In this document: piece after piece, positions 48,097 through 59,165 of the stretch
How positions within the stretch are numbered: position 1 is the first letter of the stretch
Layout: the number at the start of each line of letters is the position of its first letter
Assembly (NCBI RefSeq): GCF_963082655.1
Contig: NC_081552.1
Location: 198,074,781 to 198,138,780, forward strand
Length of the DNA: 64,000 nt
Direction: 5' to 3'
From: Stomoxys calcitrans
Lineage: Eukaryota; Arthropoda; Insecta; Diptera; Muscidae
Notes under the pieces: model-generated
Told to the model about the DNA's origin: nothing
Database searches by the model: none
What the model saw: only the letters and a program-made list of their open reading frames with translations
Position numbers and translations under genes: made by a program

Positions 48097-48330
48097 TTAT
48101 TGATTTTCTTCCACTGTGCAAAGACCGTTTTGCACACCTTCACACCTTAGCGAGCGTCGGCGACGACTGAATTCATTTAACCCGTTTTTCACAGTGCTGT
48201 AGGATGGTTGCTCATTGCCATACAAAAATTTAAGCTCATCAATGCACCCTTGTCGTGATAATCCACGTCGAAAGTTGTGAAAAATGGTCGCACACAAATG
48301 TTCACGAGTTAATTAAATTTTTTTGTCAAA
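48097..48330 (-). mobile_element. mariner transposase N-terminal fragment
   Basis: Minus strand reads LTREHLCATIFHNFRRGLSR, QGCIDELKFLYGNEQPSYST and VKNGLNEFSRRRRSLR, the first helix-turn-helix DNA-binding domain of mariner-type transposases. The catalytic domain is absent and the frame degrades. It is a different lineage from the mariner at 21530. Confidence 0.75.
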
Positions 48331-48504
48331 TTAATTTCTTCATGTCACTGTAAACAACACAAATGATGGTAATACGTCAAAACGTTCCGAGTACGATTAT
48401 GCTAAAAAATGTCAAACTTTCCAACGGAAATGATAGATTGCATCTGGAAACACTTGGGTAGGTCAGAAACTTATACAGCAGCCCTCGTATCCCTTGGGAG
48501 GAAC

Positions 48505-48688
48505 CACTGTTGTTAAAAGGTAAGCACCGCCGTTGACGCTGAAGTCCGGGTTCAAATCCTAGCGGGAACAAATTTTTCAGCGGCGTTTTTTTTCTCGTAA
48601 GCCGTCTAAACTTTTCTACTAAGTAGTATAAGTTTACAACAAGCCGTTCGAAGTCGGCAATAAATAAGAGGTCGCTTAATATTGAGCT
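48505..48688 (+). mobile_element. SINE, decayed
   Basis: Head remnant GTTGACGCTGAAGTCCGGG, TTCAAATCCTAGCGGGAAC (B-box), body CAGCGGCGTTTTTTTTCTCG, and tail GTCGGCAATAAATAAGAGG. It is followed directly by another SINE. Confidence 0.65.
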
Positions 48689-48990
48689 TAAGGAGGCCAC
48701 CGCCTATACGCTGAACGCCTAGGTTCGAATCCTGGCGAGACCATCAGAAAAAATTTTCAGCGGTGGTTTTCCCCTCCTAATGCTGGCAACATTTGTGAGG
48801 TACTATGCCATATAAAACTTCTCTCTAAAGAGGTGTCGCACTGCAGCACGCCGTTCGGTCTCGGCAATAAAAAGGAGGCCCCTAATCATTCAGCTTAAAC
48901 TTGAATCGGACTGCTCTCATTGATATGTGAGAAGTTTGCCCCTGTTCCTTAGTGAAAGGTTCATGGGTAAAAATTTTAATTTTTTTTACT
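48689..48990 (+). mobile_element. tRNA-headed SINE
   Basis: GAGGCCACCGCCTATACGCTG with a deletion removing the A-box region, B-box GGTTCGAATCCTGGCGAG, body GGTGGTTTTCCCCTCCTAATG, and CGGCAATAAAAAGGAGGCC. The tail is TGTTCCTTAGTGAAAGGTTC. The A-box loss should block Pol III transcription. Confidence 0.8.
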
Positions 48991-49315
48991 ATTGAGCCTA
49001 ACATTGTATCGGACAGCATTCGTTGATATAAGAGAAGTATCTATCTCTCCTCTCCCTTAATTGAAAGTTCACTGGCAATTTTCCACATTTTTTGGGAATA
49101 AATGCAGAACTTCGATTAATGCGGAATGCCTTTAGATAAGACGTCGTTACAACCCAAAATTGTTGCAAGTAACAAATCTCTCAGTCTACAAATGCAGTAT
49201 CACCTAAGTAGAGGCAGAACAAATCTCTGTGATTTAAGCGCCAGTCTGCAACATTATTCAAATCTGGATTGACTATTAATACAAGAGTTGTTCTGTTGGT
49301 CACTGAATAAATGTC
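48991..49315. other. Intron sequence, nothing recognised
   Basis: Moderately AT-rich. A second decayed SINE-like tail phrase lies near 49000-49090 (GGACAGCATTCGTTGATAT, TTAATTGAAAGTTCA). Confidence 0.4.
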
Positions 49316-49875
49316 ACTTCATTAGGTTTCGCTCCACTTTCAAAGGTGGTTAAATTTTTTTGAGATTTTTCGAACATCTTCTGGCTTGAGATCATATTCA
49401 ACGCTTTCTATTCAAAGAAAAGCATACTTAAGAACTTTTAAAAGTTGGGCGAGTGTGTGTTATTATTCAAAACACTTTGACTTGCTCGGTGGATCATGAT
49501 TTCTGATACGCCATGCATCTTTATCAATACTTTGTCAAATTGATTAGGGTGCCCTTCACACCTATAGACTTTCGAGTCCAGTGTAGAACAGGCGTATCAG
49601 AAATCATGATCCACCAAGCCAGTCAAAGTGTTTGGAATAATAACACACACTTGCTCAAATTTGCGATGCTATTCTTTGAATAGAAAGATGTTAAAAAAGT
49701 GGATTGAAACCTAATGATGTTTCAAAACAAAAGCGTGCTCTATACCGTACTCAATAGTCTTTGGGTATGTAGGGCACACTAATCAATTTGACAAAGGTAT
49801 TCATGAAGATACATGGCGTGTCAGAAATCATGATCCACCAAGCCAGTCAAAGTGTTTTGAATAATAACACACAGA
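49316..49875. mobile_element. Fold-back element with long inverted repeat
   Basis: Arm 1 (49316-49514) contains CATTAGGTTTCGCTCCACTT, TTTCTATTCAAAGAAAAGCA and GTGTGTTATTATTCAAAACA, then GGTGGATCATGATTTCTGAT. Arm 2 (49588-49728) is its inverse with high identity over the last ~60 bp. A third copy (49783-49875), also inverse to arm 1, adds ACTTTGTCAAATTGATTAGGG in complement. No coding capacity. It resembles a MITE or fold-back element with a nested or duplicated arm. Confidence 0.7.
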
Positions 49876-50300
49876 AATTTTCCCTAAATAATAATAATAA
49901 TGTTTACAATATAATATTTTAATGAATTTTAATCGAAATTTCAATAAAAATTTCTCCAAAGATATGATTTAAAAAAAAATATATTCCTTAAGACAACATT
50001 TTAAAAAAACTATTTTCTGAAAACAAAGTTATGAAAAAAATTTTAAAAAGAATTTCTAAGAAATTTTCCTAAAAACAAAATTTTACAATAAAATTTTCGC
50101 GATATAAAAAATTTATATTTTTGACAAAATTTCGATGGGGTGACCTCACGCTTGTCTTCAAAAAATAAAAAAGTTAAAACTTTTATCATTTTTCAGTTCC
50201 AGTTCGAGGTGTTAGTATAAAAAAACGAATTAAACATTTTGATAATGTTATTGAGCCTTTTGCCAAAATTGTAACCATTGCAAGGGCTTTTAATACGAAC
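49876..50300. other. AT-rich degenerate repeat and Lasp intron
   Basis: 49900-50130 repeats AAATTTC/AAAATTTT phrases in the style of the 29-bp repeat at 63740-64000 but without a clean period. The Lasp donor GTTCGT follows the exon at 50296-50300. Confidence 0.4.
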
Positions 50301-50439
50301 CTTTTGTTGAATCTGATGCTTCCGCCGCTCCACGTTGTTTTTCCATGGCCGCTTTCTTCTCCAAATCTCCATGATAGGCCACATTTGATATGTGTTTTGT
50401 ATTCTGTTTAATACGCAATGTCTCTGGATCATCGGCGAC
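50301..50439 (-). CDS. Lasp: Lasp, nebulin repeat 2 exon
   Basis: 139 nt: 46 codons plus 1 nt. Acceptor ATGACAG (AG at 50440-50441), donor GTTCGT (50295-50300). It reads VADDPETLRIKQNTKHISNV, then AYHGDLEKKAAMEKQRG and AAEASDSTK. This is a nebulin repeat with the signature of a conserved Pro-Glu, basic/Gln-Asn core and SNVAYHGD. Nebulin repeats bind along F-actin. Entry phase is 0 (after KFTQ of repeat 1), and exit leaves G, which with AT from the next exon makes Asp before ESEYFSEQ. A longer open frame runs in another phase of the same DNA and is a shadow. Confidence 0.95.
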
Positions 50440-50762
50440 CTGTCATCATATAAACCAACGAGTAAAGAGAAATTTGAAAAATTATATAAAAAATGGGTGG
50501 AATTTGAAATAGGTTTTACAACTAGAGCTAGAACTAAAACTAAAATTTATGCTTAAAAATGAACAACATTGTCCTGAGGCCATTGATGGGATACATGCAG
50601 TGAACCGCGGAGGTTAAAGCAAAGTGTAGAACATTTTTTATGTTACGTAGAAACGGTTGACGCCTTTCTTGGTGCACACAGTGGGGTGTTTTTCCTAAAT
50701 TTTTCCGGCAGCCAAACAGGAATGAAATCTCTGAAAAACTTAATTGTCTGAAATGGCGGATC
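50440..50762. other. Lasp intron, nothing recognised
   Basis: Contains the acceptor for nebulin repeat 2 at its left edge and otherwise unremarkable AT-rich sequence. Confidence 0.55.
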
Positions 50763-51092
50763 GATAGGTTAGGTTCAAGTGGAAGTCTACCATCAGATTC
50801 ACCTAGACGTTTTCGTCCATTGTGATACCACGGGAACAGAAGAATGAAGATCTAATTCTAGTTCCCACCGTTGAACCGCTTTAAAAAGCCCTACAACTTG
50901 CGAATGTACACATCCGCTAAATCAGACAGGTTCTCAAAGAAATTAGAACCTAAAGTAGAACTCCTTCTGACTGCTAGTTCTCTTGTTTCTTCTTGTGCGG
51001 TGTCTTCACAGTTTCTGCAAATGTCGTTGCTGGTAACCTTCAGTCTGTCAGCATGTTTTCGAATTTGACAGAGACCTGCCATGAAGGATCGG
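50763..51092 (-). mobile_element. LINE-B 3' end
   Basis: Minus strand encodes AGLCQIRKHADRLKVTSNDICRN and CEDTAQEETRE (Cys block), then RRSSTLGSNFFENLSDLADV, and ends in AACCTAACCTA. A short internal deletion joins the Cys block to RRSSTL. Fourth copy of this 3' end in the window. Confidence 0.8.
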
Positions 51093-51299
51093 TACATACA
51101 GAAGTTATTAGGCCGTGTTCCTTTGGACTACAATGGCCTTAAATGTTTGATCGCAGGCTACCACTAAAAGCTTACGTAACCATCAAAAATCCTTATTTCG
51201 ATTATCAAAATCGGTTCAGTTTTAGGCTCTAGTAGTCATAATTTTGGTTTCGTTATGTTTTGCTGAACGATTTTTTGAAAAAAAAAAAATCGACCCGGC

Positions 51300-51437
51300 C
51301 TAATGGACATACACCTAAGTCAGTAATCGACTTGATGTTCTCTGTAAATACTAAAAAGTAACCTCGAAAAAGAAAATCTAAGTTAGAAATTCCGTGTTTT
51401 CCATGCCACGCCCCTAAGTTGGTTCATGTCTGGTATT
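51300..51437 (-). mobile_element. LINE-C 3' end
   Basis: Complement of the 3' end seen at 47040-47200: CCAGACATGAACCAACTTAGGGG, GATTTTCTTTTTCGAGGTTAC and GACTTAGGTGTATGTCCATTA. It confirms the 3' terminus of the family. Confidence 0.7.
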
Positions 51438-52950
51438 GCGTGTAGGATCTATTAGCCGATGATGGGTTTAATCGGACTATATCCTGATATAGCCCCCATA
51501 TAGACCGATCTTCCCATTTAAGGTTTTAGTCCCATTAAAGCCATATTTATTATTCGATTTCTTATCTCGACATTCGTACTGAGTATGGTCAAGATCAGGC
51601 TATATTTCGATATAGCTGCCATATTGACTGATCTCCCGATTTGGGATCTTGGGCCCATAAAAGGCGCATTTATTACCAGATTTTGCTGAATGTTGGCATA
51701 GTGACCTATTTTAGGCTTTTCGACTTCCATACCTTATATGATTCAGATAGCTCGATATCTGGATATAGCTACCATACATACCGATCGCCCGATTTTAAGT
51801 CTTGCACCCATAAAAGGCTCATTAATTATCCGATTTCGCTGAAATTTGGCATAGTGACCTATGTCAGGCTTTTCGACATCCATGCCCTATATGCTTCAGA
51901 TCTGCCGATTTAGTGTCTTGGACCCATAAAAGACGAAGACGACGATTTCGCTGAAATTTGGCACAAGGATCTGTGCATCCGTTGTCTATATGGTTCAGAT
52001 TGGCCTACATTTGAATATAGCTGCCATATAGACCGATCTTACGATTTAAGATATTGGGCCCATAAAAAGAGCATTTATTACCCGATTTCACTGAAATTTT
52101 GCACAGTAGGCTGTGCTATAGACTCCTCAACGTCTGTGTTCAATATAGCTCCCATCGGCATATATTTCGACATAGCTGCCATATAGACCGATCTCCTGAT
52201 TTGTGGTCGTGAGCTTATAGAAGGCTCATTTATTATCCGATTTCGCTGAAATTTGGCATAGTGACCTATTTTAGGCTTTTCGACATCCATGCCCCATATG
52301 GTTCAGATCGGTCTATATTTGGATATAGCTGCCATATAGACTGATCTCACGATTTAGGGACTTGGGCTTATAAAAGGCGCATTAAACGATTTCGCTGAAA
52401 TTTGGCACAAGGATGTATGTTAGGCTTTCTGATATCCGTTCCCGATATGGCTAAGTTCAGCTTATAGTTATAGTTGCCATATATACCGATCTCCAGATTT
52501 TAGTCCTTGGATCCATAAAAGCAGTGTTTATTATCCCATTTCGCTGAAATGTGACAACGTGAGCTATGTTAGGACCTACAACATCCACCTACATTAGCCC
52601 TCATCGGTCTATATTTGGATAAAGCTGCCATATAGAGCGATCTCCCGTTTTAGGGTCCAGGGCCCATAAAAGGTGCACATTTTCCGATTTCACTGAAATT
52701 TGGTTAAGTGACCTATGTTTGGCTTTTCGATCCCGAGCTCTGTATAGGTTAGATCGGTCTATATTTTGATATAGCTGCCACATTGACCAATATTCCGTTT
52801 TTGCAACTGTGAATTGTATTTATGAGACCACTCGACGTACGTGCCGAGTTTGGTCCAAATTGGACCACATTTCAATAAAGCTGCAATGGGTTCTCATATA
52901 TTATGCATTTTTCTTCGGATTATGACGAAATGTGGTTAACATATATATCC
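51438..52950 (-). mobile_element. T1 element, inverted, long core
   Basis: About ten inverted core repeats (TATAGCTGCCATATAGACCGATC, CCCATAAAAGGCGCATTTATT, GATTTCGCTGAAATTTGGCA). No protein-coding frame; open frames are repeat translation. Ends are not clear. Confidence 0.7.
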
Positions 52951-52954
52951 GAAG

Positions 52955-55190
52955 TGGTTGTTGTTGTAGCAGTTTGTTGTGTTCTAACTTTCGTCTGCTT
53001 GATTCTGTTGAGTGTCAAGACCCAGGAACTCTGCGACTAAGATGGGGTGCGTCCACAGGGATCTGGGTCTGAGTCGAGTCGCATATCGTGTGGACCCTGG
53101 TTACAATCGGGAAATACATCTTGTACGTTGGCATCAATCCTTGCTCTGTAGGAGTTGAGGCGGCTGCGTCTGCCGACACGTAATTGGGCCAGAACTACTC
53201 TGGTTTGCCCGAGGATGTAAATTTCTTCAGGTGCAGTGGGAGGGGGTCGTTCTCCAAGGACTACATTCGCCCGGTAGCCATTTACCGCATCTACTACCGT
53301 GTCTGCATGAATGTTGTCTAGACCTGCTTGATATGCGGCTTGATCTAAAGGTAGTCGTTCAACCTATCGCAGATGTCAACAATGGTTGGGGCCTGATGCC
53401 ATGGTCGTACAATCGTCCGCATATGATACTATCTCCTTGCCGCCTGGAGGTGGTGGAATGGAAGATAGGTAAAGGTTAAACAGTGCCGGAGATATCACCC
53501 CACCTTGGGGAATTCCATGTTTACCCTACGGTGCTTCGACTTCTTATCCCTAAATTCCTCAAATGACTGGCGACCTGGCAGGTCAGCCGTGCCAGGCTGG
53601 ACTGGACCTGTCGAATGCCTTCGATAGGTCCAGTGCCACGAGGATCGTCCTATCACATGGCCTGGGCTGATTGAAGCCACGGCAAATGTGTGCGGTGGTG
53701 GCATGCAAAGCTGTTATTGTGCTATGCAGTCTTCGAAATGCGAATGGAAATTCTCCTACGAGGCTCAGGAGGCTCAAGAGGAGCGGTTTCTGCGTTAAAG
53801 ATGTCTCGGAATTTCCTCTCGGCCACTAGCACATCCGAGGGGGGTGGCAGTTCACTGAAGCGGCATTTAGTACTCTCTGAAGCCAGCCCAATCGGCCTTC
53901 TTCTGATTGATAAACGTCCGGCGTTCAGAGGTTATGAAGTCGGATGGTCGGTCGATGGTGAGAATTATGGAGAGGATAAGTCACTCAGGAGATCAGGGGA
54001 TACAATGGAAATGTCTGGCGAGCTGCTGCACCTCCTCATAATCCTAGTGGCGGCATCCTCATTCACCGTACTAAACGTGGAGCCTACAATCTGCTCTGCC
54101 AAAGCTATGCCACGGTGGTCGTTACCTAGGGGAGAATGCCATGAAGTATGATGCGCATTGAAGTTCCCTAGAACTAAACGATTACGGCCAGATAGTAACC
54201 TAGATATTAACCCGGAGTTGTAAGTTTGACCATTAATCTGAACACAGCTACCAACCGGCGGTATGTACCTTTCTGCATGAATGTTGTCTAGACCTGTTTG
54301 ATATGCCACTTGATCTAGAGGTTCTCTCTTGTAGCGCTGAACCTCACGCTCTACATCAAGTAGATCTACCTTAAGGTTTCTGGGTGGTGGATAGCTCTAT
54401 CTCGGCAGTTGTATAGCTCTATCTCGGTAGTACCGAACCTGACTGCTATCGCCATGCACTCCATGTAGGGGTCACTAGCACCAAGTGCATGCGAGATGGG
54501 TCTATATTGCACAGAATGGTGTATCACGAAGGCTAATCCCCTACCTCCATTCCTTGAGCGATGCTTACGTAGCACATTGTATCCGTGACAACTTTGCAAG
54601 CTGCAGGTGTTGGTCAGCTTTGTCTCCTGGATCGCTGCGGCCAATATATCTTTCCGACTCATGAAATCCACAATCTCATCGATCTTGCCACGGAGACCAT
54701 TGCAGTTAAGTTTCAAAAATTATACATTTCCCGGCACTGGCCTGGCAATATTTGGGCTGGGATGCTGCCGTTGCGTATATTGCTGTACGGGAGAAGTCGG
54801 GGGGTCACATAGTCCGACGACGAGGACGCAGAAGGCGACTACAACGACGCTTGTGACCCACATATCCAGTATGACTATACTCCCGTAGTGAAGTGAAGCC
54901 AGAGCAATATCGAAAATGTACCCACTCCATGCACCAGTTACACTTAACCGACACCGACCGATGATGGAGGCGGTTCTGGCAAACCGAACAGAACCAGTGT
55001 CCGGAACGGACCAGAAGCGTGCGGAAAAGGTATTCCGGGATGCGCCTCTCCCATGACGAAAAAAGACCAACACGTACACTGAGGGGGCAGCGCTTGCCGA
55101 TGAAGGTTCCATTGGGTCAATCCGGTGCGTACAGCCGGCTGCTATGGGATTGATCCGAAGTAGTGAGTATCCAAACTTCGACCCGGCCGA
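52955..55190 (-). mobile_element. LINE-A copy with 5' zinc finger, endonuclease, rearranged RT
   Basis: 5' (right) to 3' (left). A PHD-like zinc finger is encoded at about 54860-55030 (HWFCSVCQNRLHHRSVSVKC, NWCMEWVHFRYCSG). The APE-type endonuclease starts at 54716 (KLNCNGLRGKIDEI, AIQETKL with the catalytic Glu, RNGGRGLAFVIH) and continues at 54250 (YIPPVGSCVQ, LVLGNFNAHHTSWHS). Then come linker pieces (RNFLSATSTSE), RT fragments (53490-53780; LDLSKAFD) and the C-terminal Cys region (53010-53340). The 3' tail is GCTACAACAACAACC at 52955. Most of the RT palm is deleted and a 3' segment lies inside the endonuclease. It is the only copy here showing the 5' part of the family. Confidence 0.8.
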
Positions 55191-55196
55191 ACTTAA

Positions 55197-55365
55197 TGCC
55201 ATGTAAAACCTATGCCATGTATCCGTACGAACTCGGCTATAAAAAGGAGGCCCGTTATCATTGAGCTTAAACTTGAATCGGACTGCACTCATTGATAGTT
55301 GTGAGAGTTTGCCTCTGTTCCTTAGTGGAATGTTCATGGGCAAAATTTGCAATAATTTCAAAACT
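55197..55365 (+). mobile_element. SINE 3' part
   Basis: CCATGTAAAACCTATGCCATG, ACTCGGCTATAAAAAGGAGG, CCCGTTATCATTGAGC and TTCCTTAGTGGAATGTTC match the SINE body and tail; the tRNA head is absent. A T1 hairpin remnant (CCGGCCGAACTTAATGCC) lies at its left edge. Confidence 0.7.
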
Positions 55366-55510
55366 CTCCCACTGTGTCATACGGCATTAAGCATAGTACA
55401 CTTTGTAATTGAGGCGTAGCAAAAAAAAATGAAAGAAAAAAGAAACACTTCAACTAAAGTTGGAGTCTCTGTTTTTGGGCAATTTGTTAGCATGCTTAAT
55501 AGGGACTGAC

Positions 55511-55643
55511 CTGTGTAAATTTGCCTTTGGCCTTTTCAAAATCTTCATGATATTTAACATTCGATTGGATTTTAGTATTTTCCGCTATTCTCTTTAATTC
55601 GGGCGTATCTGCTATCGCTGTGGCTTTGGCCTTTGGAATGTGA
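55511..55643 (-). CDS. Lasp: Lasp, nebulin repeat 1 exon
   Basis: 133 nt: 1 nt then 44 codons. Acceptor TCCTTTTAG (AG at 55644-55645), donor GTCAGT (55505-55510). It reads HIPKAKATAIADTPELKRIA and ENTKIQSNVKYHEDFEKAKG, then KFTQ. The HIPKAKAT start is the segment that follows the last Cys-containing turn of the LIM domain in insect Lasp, so the missing upstream exon should end in the LIM domain with the first two bases of an Ala codon. It was too short to appear as an ATG-initiated frame. It is the 5'-most Lasp exon in the window. Confidence 0.94.
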
Positions 55644-56394
55644 CTAAAAGGAGAAGAGACAATCAAAAAATAAAATAAATTTTTGGTTTATAACATAAAG
55701 TCAAAAACATACGAAATGTTTATTTTTCCTCAAGGAAATGGCAATAAGTACTCTGTTGAACCCAAATATTTCACAATCATTTGTACATATACTAACTTTT
55801 AATATCAGATTATACGAACGATGTCGATAATATGGAATTGTTAATGGACAATTATAAACATTATTATGTACTTAAATAAAATAGATAACAATAAGGGAAA
55901 TTACCGTTTATGACATATGCTCGCATACCCTAGTAAATCTTTTTACATGTCAGTATGCCAAAAGATAATAGCATTAATTTGATTGCAAATGAATCCTAAT
56001 CGAAAACATACCTTAGTTTATCTCATTAACTTTAAATAATGTATAATGACATCACCATCTAAATTAACACTTAAAGCTCATATCGACAATATAATACAAA
56101 TAAATTGAATTGAAATGACTTTAATAGGAAGTGAAAAGCAAAATTGTGGTATACAATTTAAGTACTAAATGTTCTTCAACTCAAATTCGATAAATTACAC
56201 GGATATATATTTCTTATTTCGTATAATTAAATATAATGAACTACACATACAACTATGGAGGAGCAATTTAATCTTAAGATGTCTATATGTCAGCTCTATA
56301 CAAAAATTTGTCCCATTTGACTATACCTTGTACAGGCCTCAGAAACTGAGAGCTACATACTTTATATTAGTCTGAAAAGCACGTGGCCATTAGT
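55644..56394. other. Lasp intron, no gene seen
   Basis: AT-rich single-copy-looking intron; no LIM exon or RNA gene visible. Confidence 0.55.
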
Positions 56395-56600
56395 AAACAG
56401 TGTGAACATCAACAAGCTCTCTCCATCGAGCTGTATCGTTGGTCAAAGCCTTGGCTTGATTCCACGAAATATAAGTTGATTCCAACTCTCTTTTCGTACA
56501 GCGGATCCATGTGTTTTTAGGGCGTCCCCTCCATCATTGTCCTTGCGGGTTTCAGTCAAGAACATTTCTAACTATACCATCGCGCTGTCGGCGATGATAT
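56395..56600 (-). mobile_element. LINE C-terminal tail fragment
   Basis: Minus strand reads GRPKNTWIRCTKRELES, ISWNQAKALTND and TARWRELVDV, the Gly-Arg-Pro..Trp C-terminal signature of many insect non-LTR elements. It is a different family from the adjoining LINE-F tail. Confidence 0.6.
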
Positions 56601-58784
56601 TCTATTCTATTGCACCACAGTGCAATATTCACCACCATGGGTATATTCATCTTATTTTACTTTAATTGGCTATGACAGAACATTTGTCCCTTTAGCCGAA
56701 CGTAGAATAGCGTTCCAAGCGCCTCGATCTTCTGTGCTCATTCTAAAATCTCTGACACCCAGTTTCGAGGTGTCTCCCACCACTTGCTTCTTCCATCCGG
56801 CTTTTGGTCGTCCCGGTTTGCGTGTACCACCGTTATCGCATTCAAAAGACATTTTTGCTGGAGCTTCTTCATTCATTCTGAGAACACGACGTAGCCAACA
56901 CAACCGTGGTATTTTGATGCTTGTAACTATGCTATCGTCGTCTAACAGCTCGTGATTCATACAACACTTATAGTCTCCATTAACGACGATTATATTCTCC
57001 AATCCGATTTCGCTGAAATTTGACATAGTGACCTATTCTAGGCTTTTCGACATCCGTATCCGATATGGTTCAGATCGTTCTACATTAGATATATAGCTGC
57101 CATATAGACCCAAGACCCAAGGGCTTATAAAAGGCGCATTTATTACCCGATTTCTCCGAAATTTGGCACAAGGAACTATGTTAGGCTTTCTGACATCCGT
57201 TCCCTATACGGTTTAGATCGGTCTATAGTCGGATATAGCTGCCATATACACCGATCTGCAGATTTTAGTCCTTGGACCCATAAAAGCAGCATTTATTATC
57301 TGATTTCGCTGAAATGTGACACCGTGAGTTGTGTTACGACCTGCAACATCCGCATTCAATATGGCCCCCATCGGTCTATATTTGGATATAGCTGTCATAT
57401 AGAGCGACCTGCCGTTTTAAGGTCTTGGGCTTATAAAAGGTGCACATTATCCGATTTCACTGATATTTTATATATTTATATATTTTATATATATTTTACA
57501 AAGAATCTTTCTCTCAAACACTCCAAGAACTACCTCGTCTGCTTTCACAAGTACCCATGCCTCGGAACCATATAACAACACGGATAGTATCAGTGTCTAG
57601 TACAATGTAATCTTCGTCTGTCAAGAGGTGGCATTGTTTTTAAACTGCTTAGTAAATCCAAAGTAGCACCTACTTGCACAGTATTATTCTTCGCCTTATT
57701 TCAAAACTGGTGTCATTCGTTTCGGTTATGGCGTTGTCGAGGCAGATGAAGTTGCTGACTATCTCAAAGTTGTGGTTCCCAACTTTCTCCATTTTCTGTA
57801 TCAGATCAGTTGTGCAAGGCGTTTTGGAAGTTGATACCAACCATTTCGTTTTATCTCCATTTACTGCCAGACCCAGTTTCACTGACTCTCTTTCGATTCT
57901 TTCAAAGGCTGCAGTTACTACTTCTGGTGACCGACCCAGGGAAACGATGTCGTCGGCATAGGCGTGTAGCACGTGTTCTCTTGTGATTAGTGTGCCATAT
58001 CTATTCACATCTGCATCTCGTATAATTTTCTCCAGTAGGATATTAAAGAGATCACACGATAGGCTGTCTCCTTGTCTGGAATCTCGTTTGGTATTAAATG
58101 GTTCTGAGAGATTCTTTCCTATTCCTACTGAGGAATGCGTATCAGCAAGTGTCATCCTGCAGAATCTTTTTAATTTTGCAGGGATACCAAACTCAGACAT
58201 GGCTTGAAATAACTTTGAAGGTAAAGGAGTATCGAAGACGGCTTTGTAGTCAACAAAGAGGTGGTAGGTGTTGATTGTCCTTCTCGGGTCTTTTCCAGGA
58301 TTTGGTGTGAATATCTGGTCTATGGTGGATTCACCAGGTCTAAAACCGCATTGATGGTTTTAATCTTTCACAAAGTACGCTCGAGAGTATCTTGTGTGCG
58401 ATGGGGAGTAGACTTATTCCTCTGTAGTTGGCACATTCCGCCTTGTCTCCTTTCTTGTGTACGGGACATAATACGCTGAGGTTCCAATTATCGGGTATGC
58501 GTTCTTCTAGCCAGGTTGCGCAGACAAGCTGATGCATACGCCTTATCCGCGTGTCGCCTCCGGTTTTAAAACGTTCAGTCGGCAACCCGTCGGCTTCTGC
58601 TGCCTTGTTATTTTTCAGTCGGGTCACTGCTACTTCGACCTCATTCTGACTAGGATGTAGACATTCTATACCATCATCAGGGATTGGTTCTGCGGTATCC
58701 TCTTCGCCGCCATCGTCGGACACTAGCAGCTGGGTAAAATGTTCTTTCCATATCCTCAGCACACTATAGGTATCAGTTACCAGT
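56601..58784 (-). mobile_element. LINE-F (RTE-like) RT, split by T1
   Basis: N-terminal RT piece at 58340-58762: LRIWKEHFTQLL, LKNNKAAEADGLPTERFK and HKKGDKAECANYRGISLL. Palm piece at 57670-58200: RQGDSLSCDLFNILLEKIIR, HAYADDIVSLGRS (catalytic YADD) and LGLAVNGDKTKWLVS. C-terminal piece at 56670-56960: LCWLRRVLRMNEEAPAK and TRKPGRPKAGWK, then EDRGAWNAIL. The T1 at 57005-57475 separates palm and C-terminus. Motif style (NYRGISLL, RQGD, EDRGAW) is that of RTE-like or related elements. Frameshift near 58340 and others. Confidence 0.78.
57005..57475 (-). mobile_element. T1 fragment inside LINE-F
   Basis: GATTTCGCTGAAATTTGACAT, TATAGCTGCCATATAGACC and TATAAAAGGCGCATTTATTACC are inverted T1 core repeats. 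They sit between the palm and C-terminal parts of LINE-F, so T1 moved after LINE-F. Confidence 0.7.
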
Positions 58785-59165
58785 GGATCTTCGGCGAGGA
58801 TTCACACCTAAATCTTTCCGCAAAATTTGCCACGTTGTTGAGTGACAGAGGCCCAATTGTTGCGAACGGCGACGAATCGATTACTGATGGTCATCATTAT
58901 CACTGGCCAATACAGCTGCGATATTTTCTTCAGTTCGCACTCAGCGTAAGCGTGTTGATAGTTTAATGTCTAAAAATGAAAATTTGGTGCAAAATTTAGT
59001 CACAATAGCCCGAATAGCCGCTTCAGTGGGTCGATTAAGCTGACCATAAAATGGAGGAAACGCGCGATGAACTTTCTTAATAGAGCACGCATTTTGATAA
59101 TAAGTTTCAATAATTTGCAACCGTTGTTCGTTTGAAAGACGCTTCATAGTTAAATTATAGACCAA
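58785..59165 (-). mobile_element. Tc1/mariner-superfamily transposase N-terminal fragment
   Basis: Minus strand reads MKRLSNEQRLQIIETYYQNA, FYGQLNRPTEAAIRAIVTKF, then across frames VRTEENIAAVLASDNDDHQ, SIRRRSQQLGL and TTWQILRKDLGV. These are two helix-turn-helix modules of a Tc1/mariner-type transposase. The catalytic half is missing because LINE-F abuts it at 58784. Confidence 0.75.
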
